Below, one piece after another: positions 14,677 through 23,002 of a stretch of DNA of 64,000 nucleotides. The position numbers and the translations under genes are program-made. Source of the DNA: Chloroflexi bacterium 54-19 (GTDB lineage Bacteria; Chloroflexota; Chloroflexia; Chloroheliales; Chloroheliaceae); NCBI GenBank assembly GCA_001898225.1, contig MKTJ01000058.1:458374-522373 (forward strand), in the 5' to 3' direction. How positions within the stretch are numbered: position 1 is the first letter of the stretch; each line of letters starts with the position of its first letter. The notes beneath the pieces were generated by a model that saw only the letters and a program-made list of their open reading frames with translations, was not told the origin of the DNA and searched no databases.

Positions 14677-15771
14677 CTAAATCATTCCCAGGCCGTTAAT
14701 CAGCACGAAAGACCGGGCGTTCCGCAGAAAACCCTCGACCGGGTGTTCCCGGATATAGCCGTGTCCACCCAGGATCTGCACTGAGCGGTCGGCCACCATC
14801 AGGGCCATTTCGTCGGAGTAAATTTTCGCCAGGGCGCTCTGGGAAAGGCCGTCATGACCCCTGTCCAGGTTCCAGGCTGCTTCCAGCACCATCAAACGGG
14901 CGGCGTCCACTTCCCAGGCCATTTCGGCCAGCATAAAGGCGATGGATTGGAACTGCGCGATAGGCCGTCCGAAAGCCTGCCGCTCTTTGGCGTAATTCAT
15001 GGCGTAGGCGTGGGCGGAACGAGCCAACCCTACCGCCAGCCCACCCAGCCCAACCCGGCTGTAGGCCAACAGTCTGGTTACGTCAGCGCCTTGCTCTCCG
15101 CCGAGTCTGGCTGAGGTTGGGACGGTGCAATTTTCGAGGATAACCTCGTAGGTTGCCAGGGCGTTCAGGCCCATATTCCGTTCGCGGGGGCTAATTTTCA
15201 GGCCGGGGGCATCTTTTTCCACCAGGAAGACCTGGGGTTGTCCCGCTTCCGTAGCGTAGACAAGAATGAGTTCGGCGTCTTCGGCCAGGGGTACAATCGC
15301 TTTGTGGCCGTTCAAAACATACTTATCGTCCTGCAAAGTAGCCAGGGTCCGGGGTGTCAGGGGGTCAAAGTCCCAGTGGCTTTCGCCCCAGGCGGCGGTC
15401 AGGTGGGGGAAGTCGTCCCCGGCCAGGGCCGGGAGCCAGCGTTCTTTCTGCTCGGCGGTGCCGTAGAGGGCAATCGGTAGCCCGGCCAGGGCCGGGGTTA
15501 ACAGGTGCAGGGCCAGCGATAGGTCGCCGGCAGCCAGTTCTTCGGCGTAGAGTGCGCCACTCACCATCGAGTGTTCTTCGCCCAGACCGCCAAGGTCTTC
15601 CGGCACCCACCCGGCCAGTAAACCCAGGCCCCAGCCTTCTTTGACCAGGTTTGCCGGTAACTGGCGGGATTCATCGGAGTCATGGCGAGTTTTGACCACT
15701 CGCTCGTTGACGAAACGTCGGATTGTTTCGACAACCAGAGTTTGGTCCTCAGTTGGTTGAAAAGAAATCAT
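14677..15771 (-). CDS. Acyl-CoA dehydrogenase (first of a pair)
   Basis: This is a 364-aa acyl-CoA dehydrogenase. The start is the ATG of MISFQPTEDQTLV, with GAGG 4-5 nt upstream; a longer in-frame extension to 15885 overlaps the upstream gene and has no ribosome-binding site. Visible parts are the N-terminal helical domain, 'PHLTAAWGESHWDFDPL' in the place of the usual TEP..GSD segment, 'LNGHKAIVPLAEDAELILV', and the C-terminal 'DRSVQILGGHGYIREHPVEGFLRNARSF'. The YEGT glutamate is absent at the C terminus, so it may use another base or act with its neighbour. The operon context suggests a two-component or heteromeric acyl-CoA oxidation step (inference). Confidence 0.85.
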   Translation of the reverse strand: MISFQPTEDQTLVVETIRRFVNERVVKTRHDSDESRQLPANLVKEGWGLGLLAGWVPEDLGGLGEEHSMVSGALYAEELAAGDLSLALHLLTPALAGLPIALYGTAEQKERWLPALAGDDFPHLTAAWGESHWDFDPLTPRTLATLQDDKYVLNGHKAIVPLAEDAELILVYATEAGQPQVFLVEKDAPGLKISPRERNMGLNALATYEVILENCTVPTSARLGGEQGADVTRLLAYSRVGLGGLAVGLARSAHAYAMNYAKERQAFGRPIAQFQSIAFMLAEMAWEVDAARLMVLEAAWNLDRGHDGLSQSALAKIYSDEMALMVADRSVQILGGHGYIREHPVEGFLRNARSFVLINGLGMI

Positions 15772-15824
15772 ACTACCTCGTTGTTTATGAATATTCTTGG
15801 TTGTTACATACTCCCCCGGCCTGG

Positions 15825-16094
15825 TTAGCGGGCCAGGTGTTCCGGTGGAATAACCAGGCTTGCGCCTCGCTCGGTCGGGGTCCATTTGCGCTTGGGGTCG
15901 CGCGTCAATAGGCCCGCCTCTCGCAAACCTTCCAGGGCGTTTTCGATTTCTTTATCGCCGCCCAGTCGCACGTTCAGGTTTATCAAATCGAAATTGGTCA
16001 TCTGGCCGGGGCGTCGCTGGATAATAAAAAGTAAGCGTTTCTGTAACTTGGTCAATGGTTTGGGCTGCCCCGGCGCATCTTGATTGAGGCTCAT
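15825..16094 (-). CDS. Small winged-helix-like protein, 89 aa
   Basis: It is unrecognised beyond the fold. Residues 15-85 read as a winged helix: 'LTKLQKRLLFIIQRRPGQ', 'EIENALEGLREAGLLTRDPKRKWTPTERG'. The ribosome-binding site is excellent (GGAGG 6 nt before the ATG). It is the first gene of the operon with the two acyl-CoA dehydrogenases, 53 nt upstream of the first. A local regulator of that operon is likely but unproven. Confidence 0.7.
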   Translation of the reverse strand: MSLNQDAPGQPKPLTKLQKRLLFIIQRRPGQMTNFDLINLNVRLGGDKEIENALEGLREAGLLTRDPKRKWTPTERGASLVIPPEHLAR

Positions 16095-16212
16095 TATTAA
16101 CCTCCTTTACCTCGTTTGCGGTGGTCCACGGCCAATTTCCCACAAGTAGAGGCCGGGTCACCTTGATTTATCTCATAATTATATATGCTATTTTACCGCA
16201 AATTGAGAAAAA

Positions 16213-16324
16213 TTGCCTGGCTTCAGGCAAGCAGGCTTGTCAGAGGTTTAGTTTTGGGGCTAAATAGTTCTTATACAGGGTATAGTTTTGCCTTTTGCCA
16301 CGGGGTAAAAACGTGACAAAAGGC
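16213..16324. terminator. Two hairpins downstream of the REC-TPR gene
   Basis: GCCTTTTGCCACG (16290-16302) pairs with CGTGACAAAAGGC (16312-16324) with one mismatch; it begins 13 nt past the stop of the minus-strand gene at 16337. A second hairpin, TTGCCTG-GCTT-CAGGCAA, lies at 16213-16230. U-runs are poor on the minus strand, so efficiency is uncertain. Confidence 0.45.
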
Positions 16325-16336
16325 TTTTAAGAATGG

Positions 16337-17437
16337 TTAGCTTTCCTGTTCGGTGAGGACCCGTTGAAGCTGTTCTTCGGTCAGGTAGCCGTATTCCACC
16401 AGGATTTCACCGAGCTTTTTGGGCTCACCCGAACGGCGGAAAATCTCCTGCAAACTGGCGGCGGTTTCGATATTGTCCTTGGAGATAAAACCTTTATCCA
16501 CCAGGATTTCACCGAGTTTGCGGCGGCGTGGTGTGCCCGGTTCGGTCGGACCGGAAGCAGGTTGGGGCGGGGCCGGGGTATTCAGGATACTCATGATACT
16601 GCTGAACGATTTGCGGTCAATTTCCTCGATCCGGCGGCGGCCCACTTCCAGCAATTTCTGGGCTTTGATATTGCCCGGTTGCACCTCAATCAGCCGTTCA
16701 AGGTAACGGCAACCTTCGTGTGGGTCGGTGGTGTGATAGGCCAGCCATTTGAGGGCGATTTCGTTTTTAGGGTCGAGTTCCAGGGCCTGCCCGTAGAGTT
16801 CGTGGGCGCGGTCGTTATCCCCGGCCAGGGCGGCCCGGCTGGCTTTTAACAAAATGGCCTGGATGCGGCGTCCCTCGTTAATCTGACTTTCCAGAAAATT
16901 TCCATCCAGTTTGCCAGAACCCGTCTCGGTGAGCCCGACCCGGAGTTGGACCTTATCGGTGGTGTGGGCCCGGATTTTACTTACGGCGCTGATAAGCGCC
17001 GGGTCTTCGGTACTCCGGCGCAGCCACGATTTTACCCGAAAGGTCAGCTCTTTGAAATTAACCGGCTTGGCAACATAGTCGTCCACCCCGGCCTCCCAGC
17101 CATCCAGGCGGTCTTTTTCCGAGGCCAGGGCCGTCAGCATAATCACCAGCAAGTCGGGATAAATCTTGCGAATTTCGCCGAGCAGTTCAATTCCATCCAT
17201 GCCAGGAAGCATGCGGTCGAGCAGGGCGATATTCGGTTTGCGGTTATGAACTTTTTGGAGGGCGACCGGGCCGCTCTCCGCCGTCAGGACTTCGAAACCT
17301 GCCTTTTCCAGGCTGTACCCGATCAACATCAAAGTATCCGGTTCGTCATCGACCAGCAAAACAACCGGCTTTATCTCACCCTGGGGATTTTCGGCTGCGT
17401 TATTGGAATTAAGCGTGTTCATGTCACTCGATTGCAA
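16337..17437 (-). CDS. Response regulator with TPR region and two MshEN-like motifs
   Basis: This 366-aa protein has an unusual domain order. Residues about 24-140 are a receiver domain: acidic D30-D31, phospho-acceptor D74 (LLDRMLPGMDG) and VAKPVNFKEL with the conserved Lys. Residues about 190-270 contain a tetratricopeptide-like stretch (HELYGQALELDPKNEIALKWLAYH). The C terminus carries two short copies of KLGEILV..G(F/Y)(I/L)(S/T)....., near 307-330 and 342-362. This is the pattern of MshEN / GspE-N domains, some of which bind cyclic di-GMP. The start is a TTG with GAGG 5 nt upstream; an ATG five codons later is the alternative. A regulator that integrates phosphorylation and c-di-GMP is an inference. 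Confidence 0.8.
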   Translation of the reverse strand: MQSSDMNTLNSNNAAENPQGEIKPVVLLVDDEPDTLMLIGYSLEKAGFEVLTAESGPVALQKVHNRKPNIALLDRMLPGMDGIELLGEIRKIYPDLLVIMLTALASEKDRLDGWEAGVDDYVAKPVNFKELTFRVKSWLRRSTEDPALISAVSKIRAHTTDKVQLRVGLTETGSGKLDGNFLESQINEGRRIQAILLKASRAALAGDNDRAHELYGQALELDPKNEIALKWLAYHTTDPHEGCRYLERLIEVQPGNIKAQKLLEVGRRRIEEIDRKSFSSIMSILNTPAPPQPASGPTEPGTPRRRKLGEILVDKGFISKDNIETAASLQEIFRRSGEPKKLGEILVEYGYLTEEQLQRVLTEQES

Positions 17438-17481
17438 AACGGCCTCGCTTAATTTGTAAAAGGTAATTTAAACGTCTTTGA

Positions 17482-18558
17482 TTAAACTTTGGTGGCCTTT
17501 TCCAGGAGTTCTTTATCCAGGAAAGTAAATTTACCTTTGTTCATAATCTGGCGGCCATCAATCCAGATGTCACATTCTTTGGCGATAGCGTCAACGTGGG
17601 TCGGGGCGCTCCAATCGGCCCCGGTCTGGCTGCCGTAGGGGTCGCCCAGGGCGATATGCATCCCCGGCAGTTTCTCGTCCTGCAACAGGTTGTAAATCAT
17701 CTTGTTGACGCCGATATTCGCCCCAATCGCGAACTCACCGACCCGGTCGCTGTTCTCGCTAAGATGGGCGTAACGCCAGAACTCATTTTGCAGGTACCGG
17801 TTGTCGCAGCGGACCGAGCGCAAGCGGTTGTTTTCAATCTCTAAAAAGAGCGGGTTGGCGGTCAGGTTGCCGTATTTGGCCGAGAAGTAATCGCCAATAG
17901 TGCCGTCCACCACGTAGATGCCGTTCACGTTGGCCGGGGCGGTAAAGACCTCGCCCGCCGGGAGGTTCGACCAGATTTGCGGCGTAATCATGCCGCAGGT
18001 CTTAATCCATTTCAGGTCAGGGTCGAAAGTAGCCTCGATGTCGGTCCCAGCCTCAGTGCGGGTGTTGATGGTGGTGCAGTTCGAGACCATATCCTGGATA
18101 CGCTGGCCGATACCATCCACGACCGTATAGTTAGCGCGCATACCCTGGAGCATAATTTCCGGGTTAATCGTCACCATGTGGGCGTAGCGGACCTGGTGGC
18201 GTTCGATAACACTCACGAATTGTTTGCGGGCCGGTAACTCCCCGTCCTTGGACTGGACCGCGTAGAGGGCCACGTCGCTATTGGCGATAGCCTCCAGGAT
18301 AGGCTGGGGCATATCTTTGATGGGGCGTTCGGTATAATCCTCGATGACATAGGCGGTGGTGATGGCCCCGGCGATACGAGCCGCCCCGAAAAGGGCCGCC
18401 CCGATTTCGATGGTTTCGAGGTCGGTCACGACCGTCATTTTTTCGCCTTCCTGGACCTTCAAGCAGTTGTTAATGGCGTTGCGTGCGCCCGGTAGATATT
18501 CCAGGTTAAAAGGCAGAGTTCGCAAACTATCGCTCAAGCGCCGGTCAGTGTATCGCAT
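17482..18558 (-). CDS. M29-type aminopeptidase
   Basis: This is a 358-aa metallo-aminopeptidase of the aminopeptidase T family. Recognisable features are 'ALYAVQSKDGE', 'GTIGDYFSAKYGN', 'GEFAIGANIGVNKMIYNLLQDEKLPG' and 'MHIALGDPYGSQTGADWSAPTHVDAI'. The HIALG...HVD region supplies metal ligands in M29 enzymes. It is cytoplasmic, with no signal peptide. It is third on the minus strand after a circularly permuted ATP-grasp protein and a GCS2 ligase, which suggests processing of a small peptide made by those enzymes. The ribosome-binding site is not strong. Confidence 0.78.
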   Translation of the reverse strand: MRYTDRRLSDSLRTLPFNLEYLPGARNAINNCLKVQEGEKMTVVTDLETIEIGAALFGAARIAGAITTAYVIEDYTERPIKDMPQPILEAIANSDVALYAVQSKDGELPARKQFVSVIERHQVRYAHMVTINPEIMLQGMRANYTVVDGIGQRIQDMVSNCTTINTRTEAGTDIEATFDPDLKWIKTCGMITPQIWSNLPAGEVFTAPANVNGIYVVDGTIGDYFSAKYGNLTANPLFLEIENNRLRSVRCDNRYLQNEFWRYAHLSENSDRVGEFAIGANIGVNKMIYNLLQDEKLPGMHIALGDPYGSQTGADWSAPTHVDAIAKECDIWIDGRQIMNKGKFTFLDKELLEKATKV

Positions 18559-18666
18559 GTAGTTACCCGGTTCCTTTCATAGGACTTTCGCTTGAAACAC
18601 CCCTTTTGAGGTTGTTTCCCACCTGCGCCGTAGCATTCCAGGCTGGCGCGAAAGTCGTGTTACAGT

Positions 18667-18731
18667 TAGAAATCCGGCCTTGTCAGTTGGAACAGGCAGG
18701 AATGACCGGCATAAGAGGGGCCGGATTTCTA
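18667..18731. other. 13-bp stem between the GCS2 and M29 genes
   Basis: TAGAAATCCGGCC (18667-18679) and GGCCGGATTTCTA (18719-18731) are perfect inverted copies around a 39-nt loop. They lie 40 nt past the stop of the GCS2 gene. It may be an attenuator or terminator inside the cluster, or a small repeat. Confidence 0.5.
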
Positions 18732-18770
18732 AATCGTGCAGTTTATATTATTGGTTAGTGGATTCCCTTA

Positions 18771-19892
18771 TTAAATTCCCTCCATTGACTCTTGCAGTAC
18801 GCGGTCTACGACCTGTTTGAAGTCTTTGGTCTGGTTGTATGTTTCAAGCTGGCGGTCGGCGCTGGTGCCTTTATCCAGGATGGTATGGATGTAGTCAATC
18901 TCCTTGCGACTGCCTACTTCGTCCACCACTTCATCAATGAAAGCCAGGAGTTCGAGCATCAAGTCTTTGGCCTCAAGTTCTTCCTGCTTACCGAGGTCAA
19001 GCATCTTGCCGTGAATGCCATAGCGGATGGCCCGCCACTTGTTTTCCATGAGCAGCCCGCGTGAGTAGCGCCGCCAGCTCATGTTCTGTTCTTTTAATTT
19101 GTACAATTTTACCACAATTGCCTGGATAAGGGCGGCCAGCGATAAGGTCTCCTCCAGGCGGGTCGGCATATCGCAGACCCGGATTTCAATGGTCGGGTAA
19201 ATCGGGTGAGGCCGGACATCCCACCAGATTTTCTTGCCATTATCAATACAATGGGTCGTGACCAGCGTATCAATATAATCATCAAAAGCCGCCGCGCTCT
19301 CGAACTCATCGGGGATGCCGGTGCGCGGGAAGCGACTAAAGACGACCGAACGGAACGAATGCAGCCCGGTGTTGCGCCCGACCCAGAAAGGCGAACTGAC
19401 CGATAAGGCCAGGATGTGCGGCAGGAAATAGCGCAATTCGTTCATGATAGCTACGGCAGTATCGCGGTTTCCGATACCGACATGGACGTGCATGCCGAAA
19501 ATCAGTATCGCCCGGATGACATCCTGCAATTCTTCTTCCAGGACGTGATAGCGAATGTCGTCGGTGATTTTCTGCTCTTTCCAGTGGGAGAAGGGATGCG
19601 TCCCGGCCCCGGCAATTGCCAGCCCGAATTTAGACGCCACCTCGTGAAGGGCGCTCCGGTTGCGCAGGAGATGCTCGCGGGCTTCGGTGATGTTCTGGCA
19701 AACCGGCGTGACGGTTTCGACGCAACTCATCAACATTTCCGGTTTGACCCACTCGCCCAGGATGGGGGTGATTTCCCGGATAATATCGGCGTTGCGCGGA
19801 CTCAGTTCGCGGGTGGTGGGGTCAATAATTTGAAACTCTTCCTCGATACCCAGGGTAAACTTTTCTTTTTCGTGGGTCGTTAAATTAGCCAT
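18771..19892 (-). CDS. Carboxylate-amine ligase, GCS2 family
   Basis: This 373-aa member of the glutamate-cysteine ligase 2 (YbdK-type) family makes gamma-glutamyl or related amide bonds using ATP. Motifs seen are 'FTLGIEEEFQIID' (residues 12-24), with the metal/ATP-binding glutamates, 'GAGTHPFSHWKEQ', 'FGMHVHVGIGNRDTAV' and 'TIEIRVCDMPTRLEETLSLAALIQAIV'. AGGGG lies 7 nt before the ATG. It follows a circularly permuted ATP-grasp gene (70 nt gap). The two families occur together in predicted peptide-ligation clusters. The amine substrate is unknown; glutathione synthesis is not implied. Confidence 0.88.
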   Translation of the reverse strand: MANLTTHEKEKFTLGIEEEFQIIDPTTRELSPRNADIIREITPILGEWVKPEMLMSCVETVTPVCQNITEAREHLLRNRSALHEVASKFGLAIAGAGTHPFSHWKEQKITDDIRYHVLEEELQDVIRAILIFGMHVHVGIGNRDTAVAIMNELRYFLPHILALSVSSPFWVGRNTGLHSFRSVVFSRFPRTGIPDEFESAAAFDDYIDTLVTTHCIDNGKKIWWDVRPHPIYPTIEIRVCDMPTRLEETLSLAALIQAIVVKLYKLKEQNMSWRRYSRGLLMENKWRAIRYGIHGKMLDLGKQEELEAKDLMLELLAFIDEVVDEVGSRKEIDYIHTILDKGTSADRQLETYNQTKDFKQVVDRVLQESMEGI

Positions 19893-19961
19893 ACAGAACC
19901 CCTCTCTAATACTCTACCGGCACTAACTAAGCCATTAACCAACAACCATTAATTTAAATCT

Positions 19962-21428
19962 TTAAGCGCAGCCTTCCGGGTCATTCGGGCGGACCGGGCC
20001 ATCGCCCCGGCCCTCGATTATAAAGGTGGGTACGGTCGTCCCGGTCCCCGCCGTCACGTTTAACAACGCCGCCGCCGCCAGCCTGGTGAGCGTTCCCGCG
20101 ACCTTACCCTCGAAAATGTAGGGGTCGCAGTCCACTGACCGCTCGGCGAAAACAATCATATCGTCCTGGATGGTCGGGTAGGGTTCTTTGCCGACCACCA
20201 CTTTTTCCTGCACGACATAGGGGTCTTGCAAAGCGTTGTCCCAGGCCGCTTTCCAACTGGCCTCGTCGCTCTCCCATCCAATCGCAATCCCCTTACCGCC
20301 ATATTCGTCGTTAGGTTTGAGGACCAAACGGTCGCGGTTCTCCAGCACGAAGGTTTCCAGGTCAATCTCCTTCCCCTGGTAGGTGGTTTTACCTGCCCGC
20401 ACCCGCCGGGTCCAGGGAATGTGCCGGGCGATATAGCCTAGCTGTTCGTCCGAGAAATAGCTGGCGTTGGCCTCGTCGGTCAGCAAGCCGAAAATCATCT
20501 TTTTGTGGTAAATCTTGCAGCGGAAGGAGTTAATCATGCAGATTGCGCCGTCCTCGTAGGCCCGGATGAGCGGCATGACTTCAGCCTCTCGTTCCAATAA
20601 TTCGCTGGCAAGCACCCGTTTGAAGACGAGGTCGACGGGGAAATCACCTGCCCAGAGTCTGCCGTCGTGATAGGTAAGGTCGCGGGGGTCGGCAATCACC
20701 GACTGGATACCCTGGCCGGCGAAATACTCCTGGTAAAGCTGGAACTCGGTCAGGGTGGGCACGCCGGGCCAGTCGATGATGGCGATGTTCGGGTTTTTAA
20801 AAGGTTTGTCACCCAGGAATTCGCGGTAATTGTTCAAAAGCATATCGGTAAGTTTGCCCTTGAGCAGTTCGCGGGTGACGGTGTAGCGTTTGGAAAATTC
20901 CTGCATTACGGGCAGGGTTTCGAAAAGGTCGCCCAGCCCTTCTTCGTAGGCCGAACCGGCGGGCGACTCGGCGTTATATTCCACGAAATGCAGGGTGCCG
21001 TCATTGGGCGACAAAAAGCTGTCCAGGCGGCTGTGGGCGCTGACGGCTTTATACCCGGTATCGTATTTCAAAAGGCGGATTTCTTCGGGGATGAGGGCTA
21101 AATCTTCTATCAGACGGTCCCGTTCGCTGGCGAGGGCGGGGTCATCGCTCATAATAACCTTGCCGAGCTGGTCCATGGCCTCGGTTAGAGCCATACAGAC
21201 CCCCTGGACATAATCAAACTGTTTGCGGGTGAAAAAGTGGGGACGCAGGACGCTGCAAAGGGGGCGGCCTCCGAAAGTCAGCTTGCGTTCGTCCAGGCCG
21301 GTCTTTAGCCGGCTGATGCTTTCGCTGGAAAGCCGGGTGCTTCCGGCCAATAAAGAGTGATAGTAGGCAATTGCGTCCTCCCATAGCTCGGTGTCAGCCC
21401 AATCTGCCGAAGCCTTTAGCTGGCTCAT
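19962..21428 (-). CDS. Circularly permuted ATP-grasp protein
   Basis: This 488-aa protein resembles the circularly permuted ATP-grasp / glutathionylspermidine synthetase-like families. The ATP-binding core near residues 355-375 is 'DRLVLKPNDEYGGKGIAIGW', followed by 'DPYVVQEKVVVGKEPYP'. 'NPNIAIIDWPGVPTLTEFQLYQEYF' and 'HFVEYNAESPAG' are other conserved blocks. GGGGAG precedes the ATG. It probably ligates a carboxylate to an amine. Together with the adjacent GCS2 ligase and M29 aminopeptidase it suggests synthesis and turnover of an unidentified small peptide. Confidence 0.78.
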   Translation of the reverse strand: MSQLKASADWADTELWEDAIAYYHSLLAGSTRLSSESISRLKTGLDERKLTFGGRPLCSVLRPHFFTRKQFDYVQGVCMALTEAMDQLGKVIMSDDPALASERDRLIEDLALIPEEIRLLKYDTGYKAVSAHSRLDSFLSPNDGTLHFVEYNAESPAGSAYEEGLGDLFETLPVMQEFSKRYTVTRELLKGKLTDMLLNNYREFLGDKPFKNPNIAIIDWPGVPTLTEFQLYQEYFAGQGIQSVIADPRDLTYHDGRLWAGDFPVDLVFKRVLASELLEREAEVMPLIRAYEDGAICMINSFRCKIYHKKMIFGLLTDEANASYFSDEQLGYIARHIPWTRRVRAGKTTYQGKEIDLETFVLENRDRLVLKPNDEYGGKGIAIGWESDEASWKAAWDNALQDPYVVQEKVVVGKEPYPTIQDDMIVFAERSVDCDPYIFEGKVAGTLTRLAAAALLNVTAGTGTTVPTFIIEGRGDGPVRPNDPEGCA

Positions 21429-21639
21429 ATATGCTCCCCTCTATTGGAAAATAGCCTTTAAAGGATACAGGGCGTTTCCAGGTTTTCCTTAAGTTTTACA
21501 TGTTGGTGTTTGATTAAATCTCTGCGTTTACAAACCTTGTTTAATGGTTGTCAAAGCTATACAACCTTTATTGCGGCGAATTATAGCATATTCATTTGTT
21601 TTGGGTTATAGCAAATGGGGGACCAGGAAACCTTAATTC

Positions 21640-22848
21640 TTAAACCAGTTCGGCCAGTTCGCGCTCCCGGATGCCAATAAGGTAAAGTAAGACATCCAGG
21701 TTGGGCTGGCTTATCGAAAGGTCGGCGGCCTCGCGCACGACCGGCTTGGCGTTAAACGCGACCCCCAGCCCGGCGGCTTCCAGCATGAGCAGGTCGTTTG
21801 CCCCGTCGCCCACGGCCAGGGTCTGGGCCAGTTCGATATTTTCGTGTTCGGCGATGTCGAGCAGGCACTGGCGTTTGACGGTCGCGTCCACAATCGGCCC
21901 GACCACCCGCCCGGTCAACTTGCCGTCAACGATTTCGAGGGTGTTGGCGTAGGCGTAATCGAGGCCGAGACGCTCTTTTAGCATGTCGGTAAAGAAGGTG
22001 AACCCGCCGCTGACAATGGCGGTCTTGTAGCCGAGCTTTTTCAAGACGCCCAGCAAAGTTTCCGCGCCGGGAGTCAGTTCAAGCCGGTCGGCCACTTCCT
22101 GCAAGCGCCCGGCGTCCAGCCCTTCCAGCAAGGCGACCCGGTGGCGCAGGGCGGCCTTAAAATCGAGTTGCCCGGCCATGGCCTGGGCCGTGATTTTAGC
22201 GACTTCTTCTTCAACCCCGACCAGGCGGGCGATTTCGTCAATCACCTCGTGGCGAATCAGGGTCGAGTCAACGTCCATCAGGATTAAGCGTTTACTGCGC
22301 CGGAACAGGCTTTCGGGCTGGATGGCAATATCCACGCCGATTTCGTTTGAGACCGCGAAAAGGGCTCGTTTGAGGGCATTCCGGTCGAGTTCGGAGGACG
22401 CCCGCACGGTCAGTTCCAGGCACTTGAGGCTGTTTTCGGTCAGGCGGGTGATGCGGTCGATATTCGCGCCGTAGTGGGCCAGGGTGCCACTTATCCGGTG
22501 GAGGGCGGCGGGCGGGATGGTTGGAGCCAGGCAGGTCACGGCGAAAAAGAGGTCGGGCGATTGGAGTTCGGGGAAGGGTACGAAAGGCTGGACCCGCACC
22601 TGTAAATTCCGGCGGAGGGCCAGCCGGAGCAGTTCGCCGGGGACCAGGGCCGCCGGTTCGGTGGCGGTTTCGCCCGGCGGGACCGGCAGACTTACATGCA
22701 GGGCCATTACCAGGAGCGGCGAAATAGTTACCTGTTGAATATCGAGTAAATCCGCGTTAGCCCGGCTGAGCTGGTAGCAAATATCCGCCGTAATCCCAAG
22801 CTGGTCCTCGCCGGTAACGGTCAGCAGCAGTTCGACCTTTTCTTCCAT
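21640..22848 (-). CDS. serB: Phosphoserine phosphatase with ACT-type N terminus
   Basis: This 402-aa enzyme catalyses the last step of serine synthesis. Residues about 6-170 form one or two ACT-like regulatory domains (LLLTVTGEDQLGITADIC; later SGTLAHYGANIDRITRL). The HAD phosphatase domain starts with LILMDVDSTLIRHEVIDEIA, where the DxDST nucleophile is seen. It continues with 'KTAIVSGGFTFFTDMLKERLGLDYAYANTLE' and ends with 'VGDGANDLLMLEAAGLGVAF', the acidic motif. AGGTAA lies upstream of the ATG. Other serine-pathway genes are not in the window. Confidence 0.92.
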   Translation of the reverse strand: MEEKVELLLTVTGEDQLGITADICYQLSRANADLLDIQQVTISPLLVMALHVSLPVPPGETATEPAALVPGELLRLALRRNLQVRVQPFVPFPELQSPDLFFAVTCLAPTIPPAALHRISGTLAHYGANIDRITRLTENSLKCLELTVRASSELDRNALKRALFAVSNEIGVDIAIQPESLFRRSKRLILMDVDSTLIRHEVIDEIARLVGVEEEVAKITAQAMAGQLDFKAALRHRVALLEGLDAGRLQEVADRLELTPGAETLLGVLKKLGYKTAIVSGGFTFFTDMLKERLGLDYAYANTLEIVDGKLTGRVVGPIVDATVKRQCLLDIAEHENIELAQTLAVGDGANDLLMLEAAGLGVAFNAKPVVREAADLSISQPNLDVLLYLIGIRERELAELV

Positions 22849-22930
22849 CCGAATTTTTACCTGTTTTGACTCTGAAAATTTGTGTATTTTATCGGGTGGC
22901 GACGCTGCCTTTGTTGATTATAACACAAAC

Positions 22931-22967
22931 AAAATCCGGCAAAGTTTTAAAAACTCCGCCGGATTTT
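22931..22967 (-). terminator. Terminator of the sigma/anti-sigma operon
   Basis: AAAATCCGGC (22931-22940) pairs with GCCGGATTTT (22958-22967). On the minus strand the stem is followed by TTTGTTTG. It lies 36 nt past the stop at 23003. Confidence 0.75.
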
Positions 22968-23002
22968 TGCGCGGTATAATACCGGTTTATTTCAGGTGGG
23001 CG

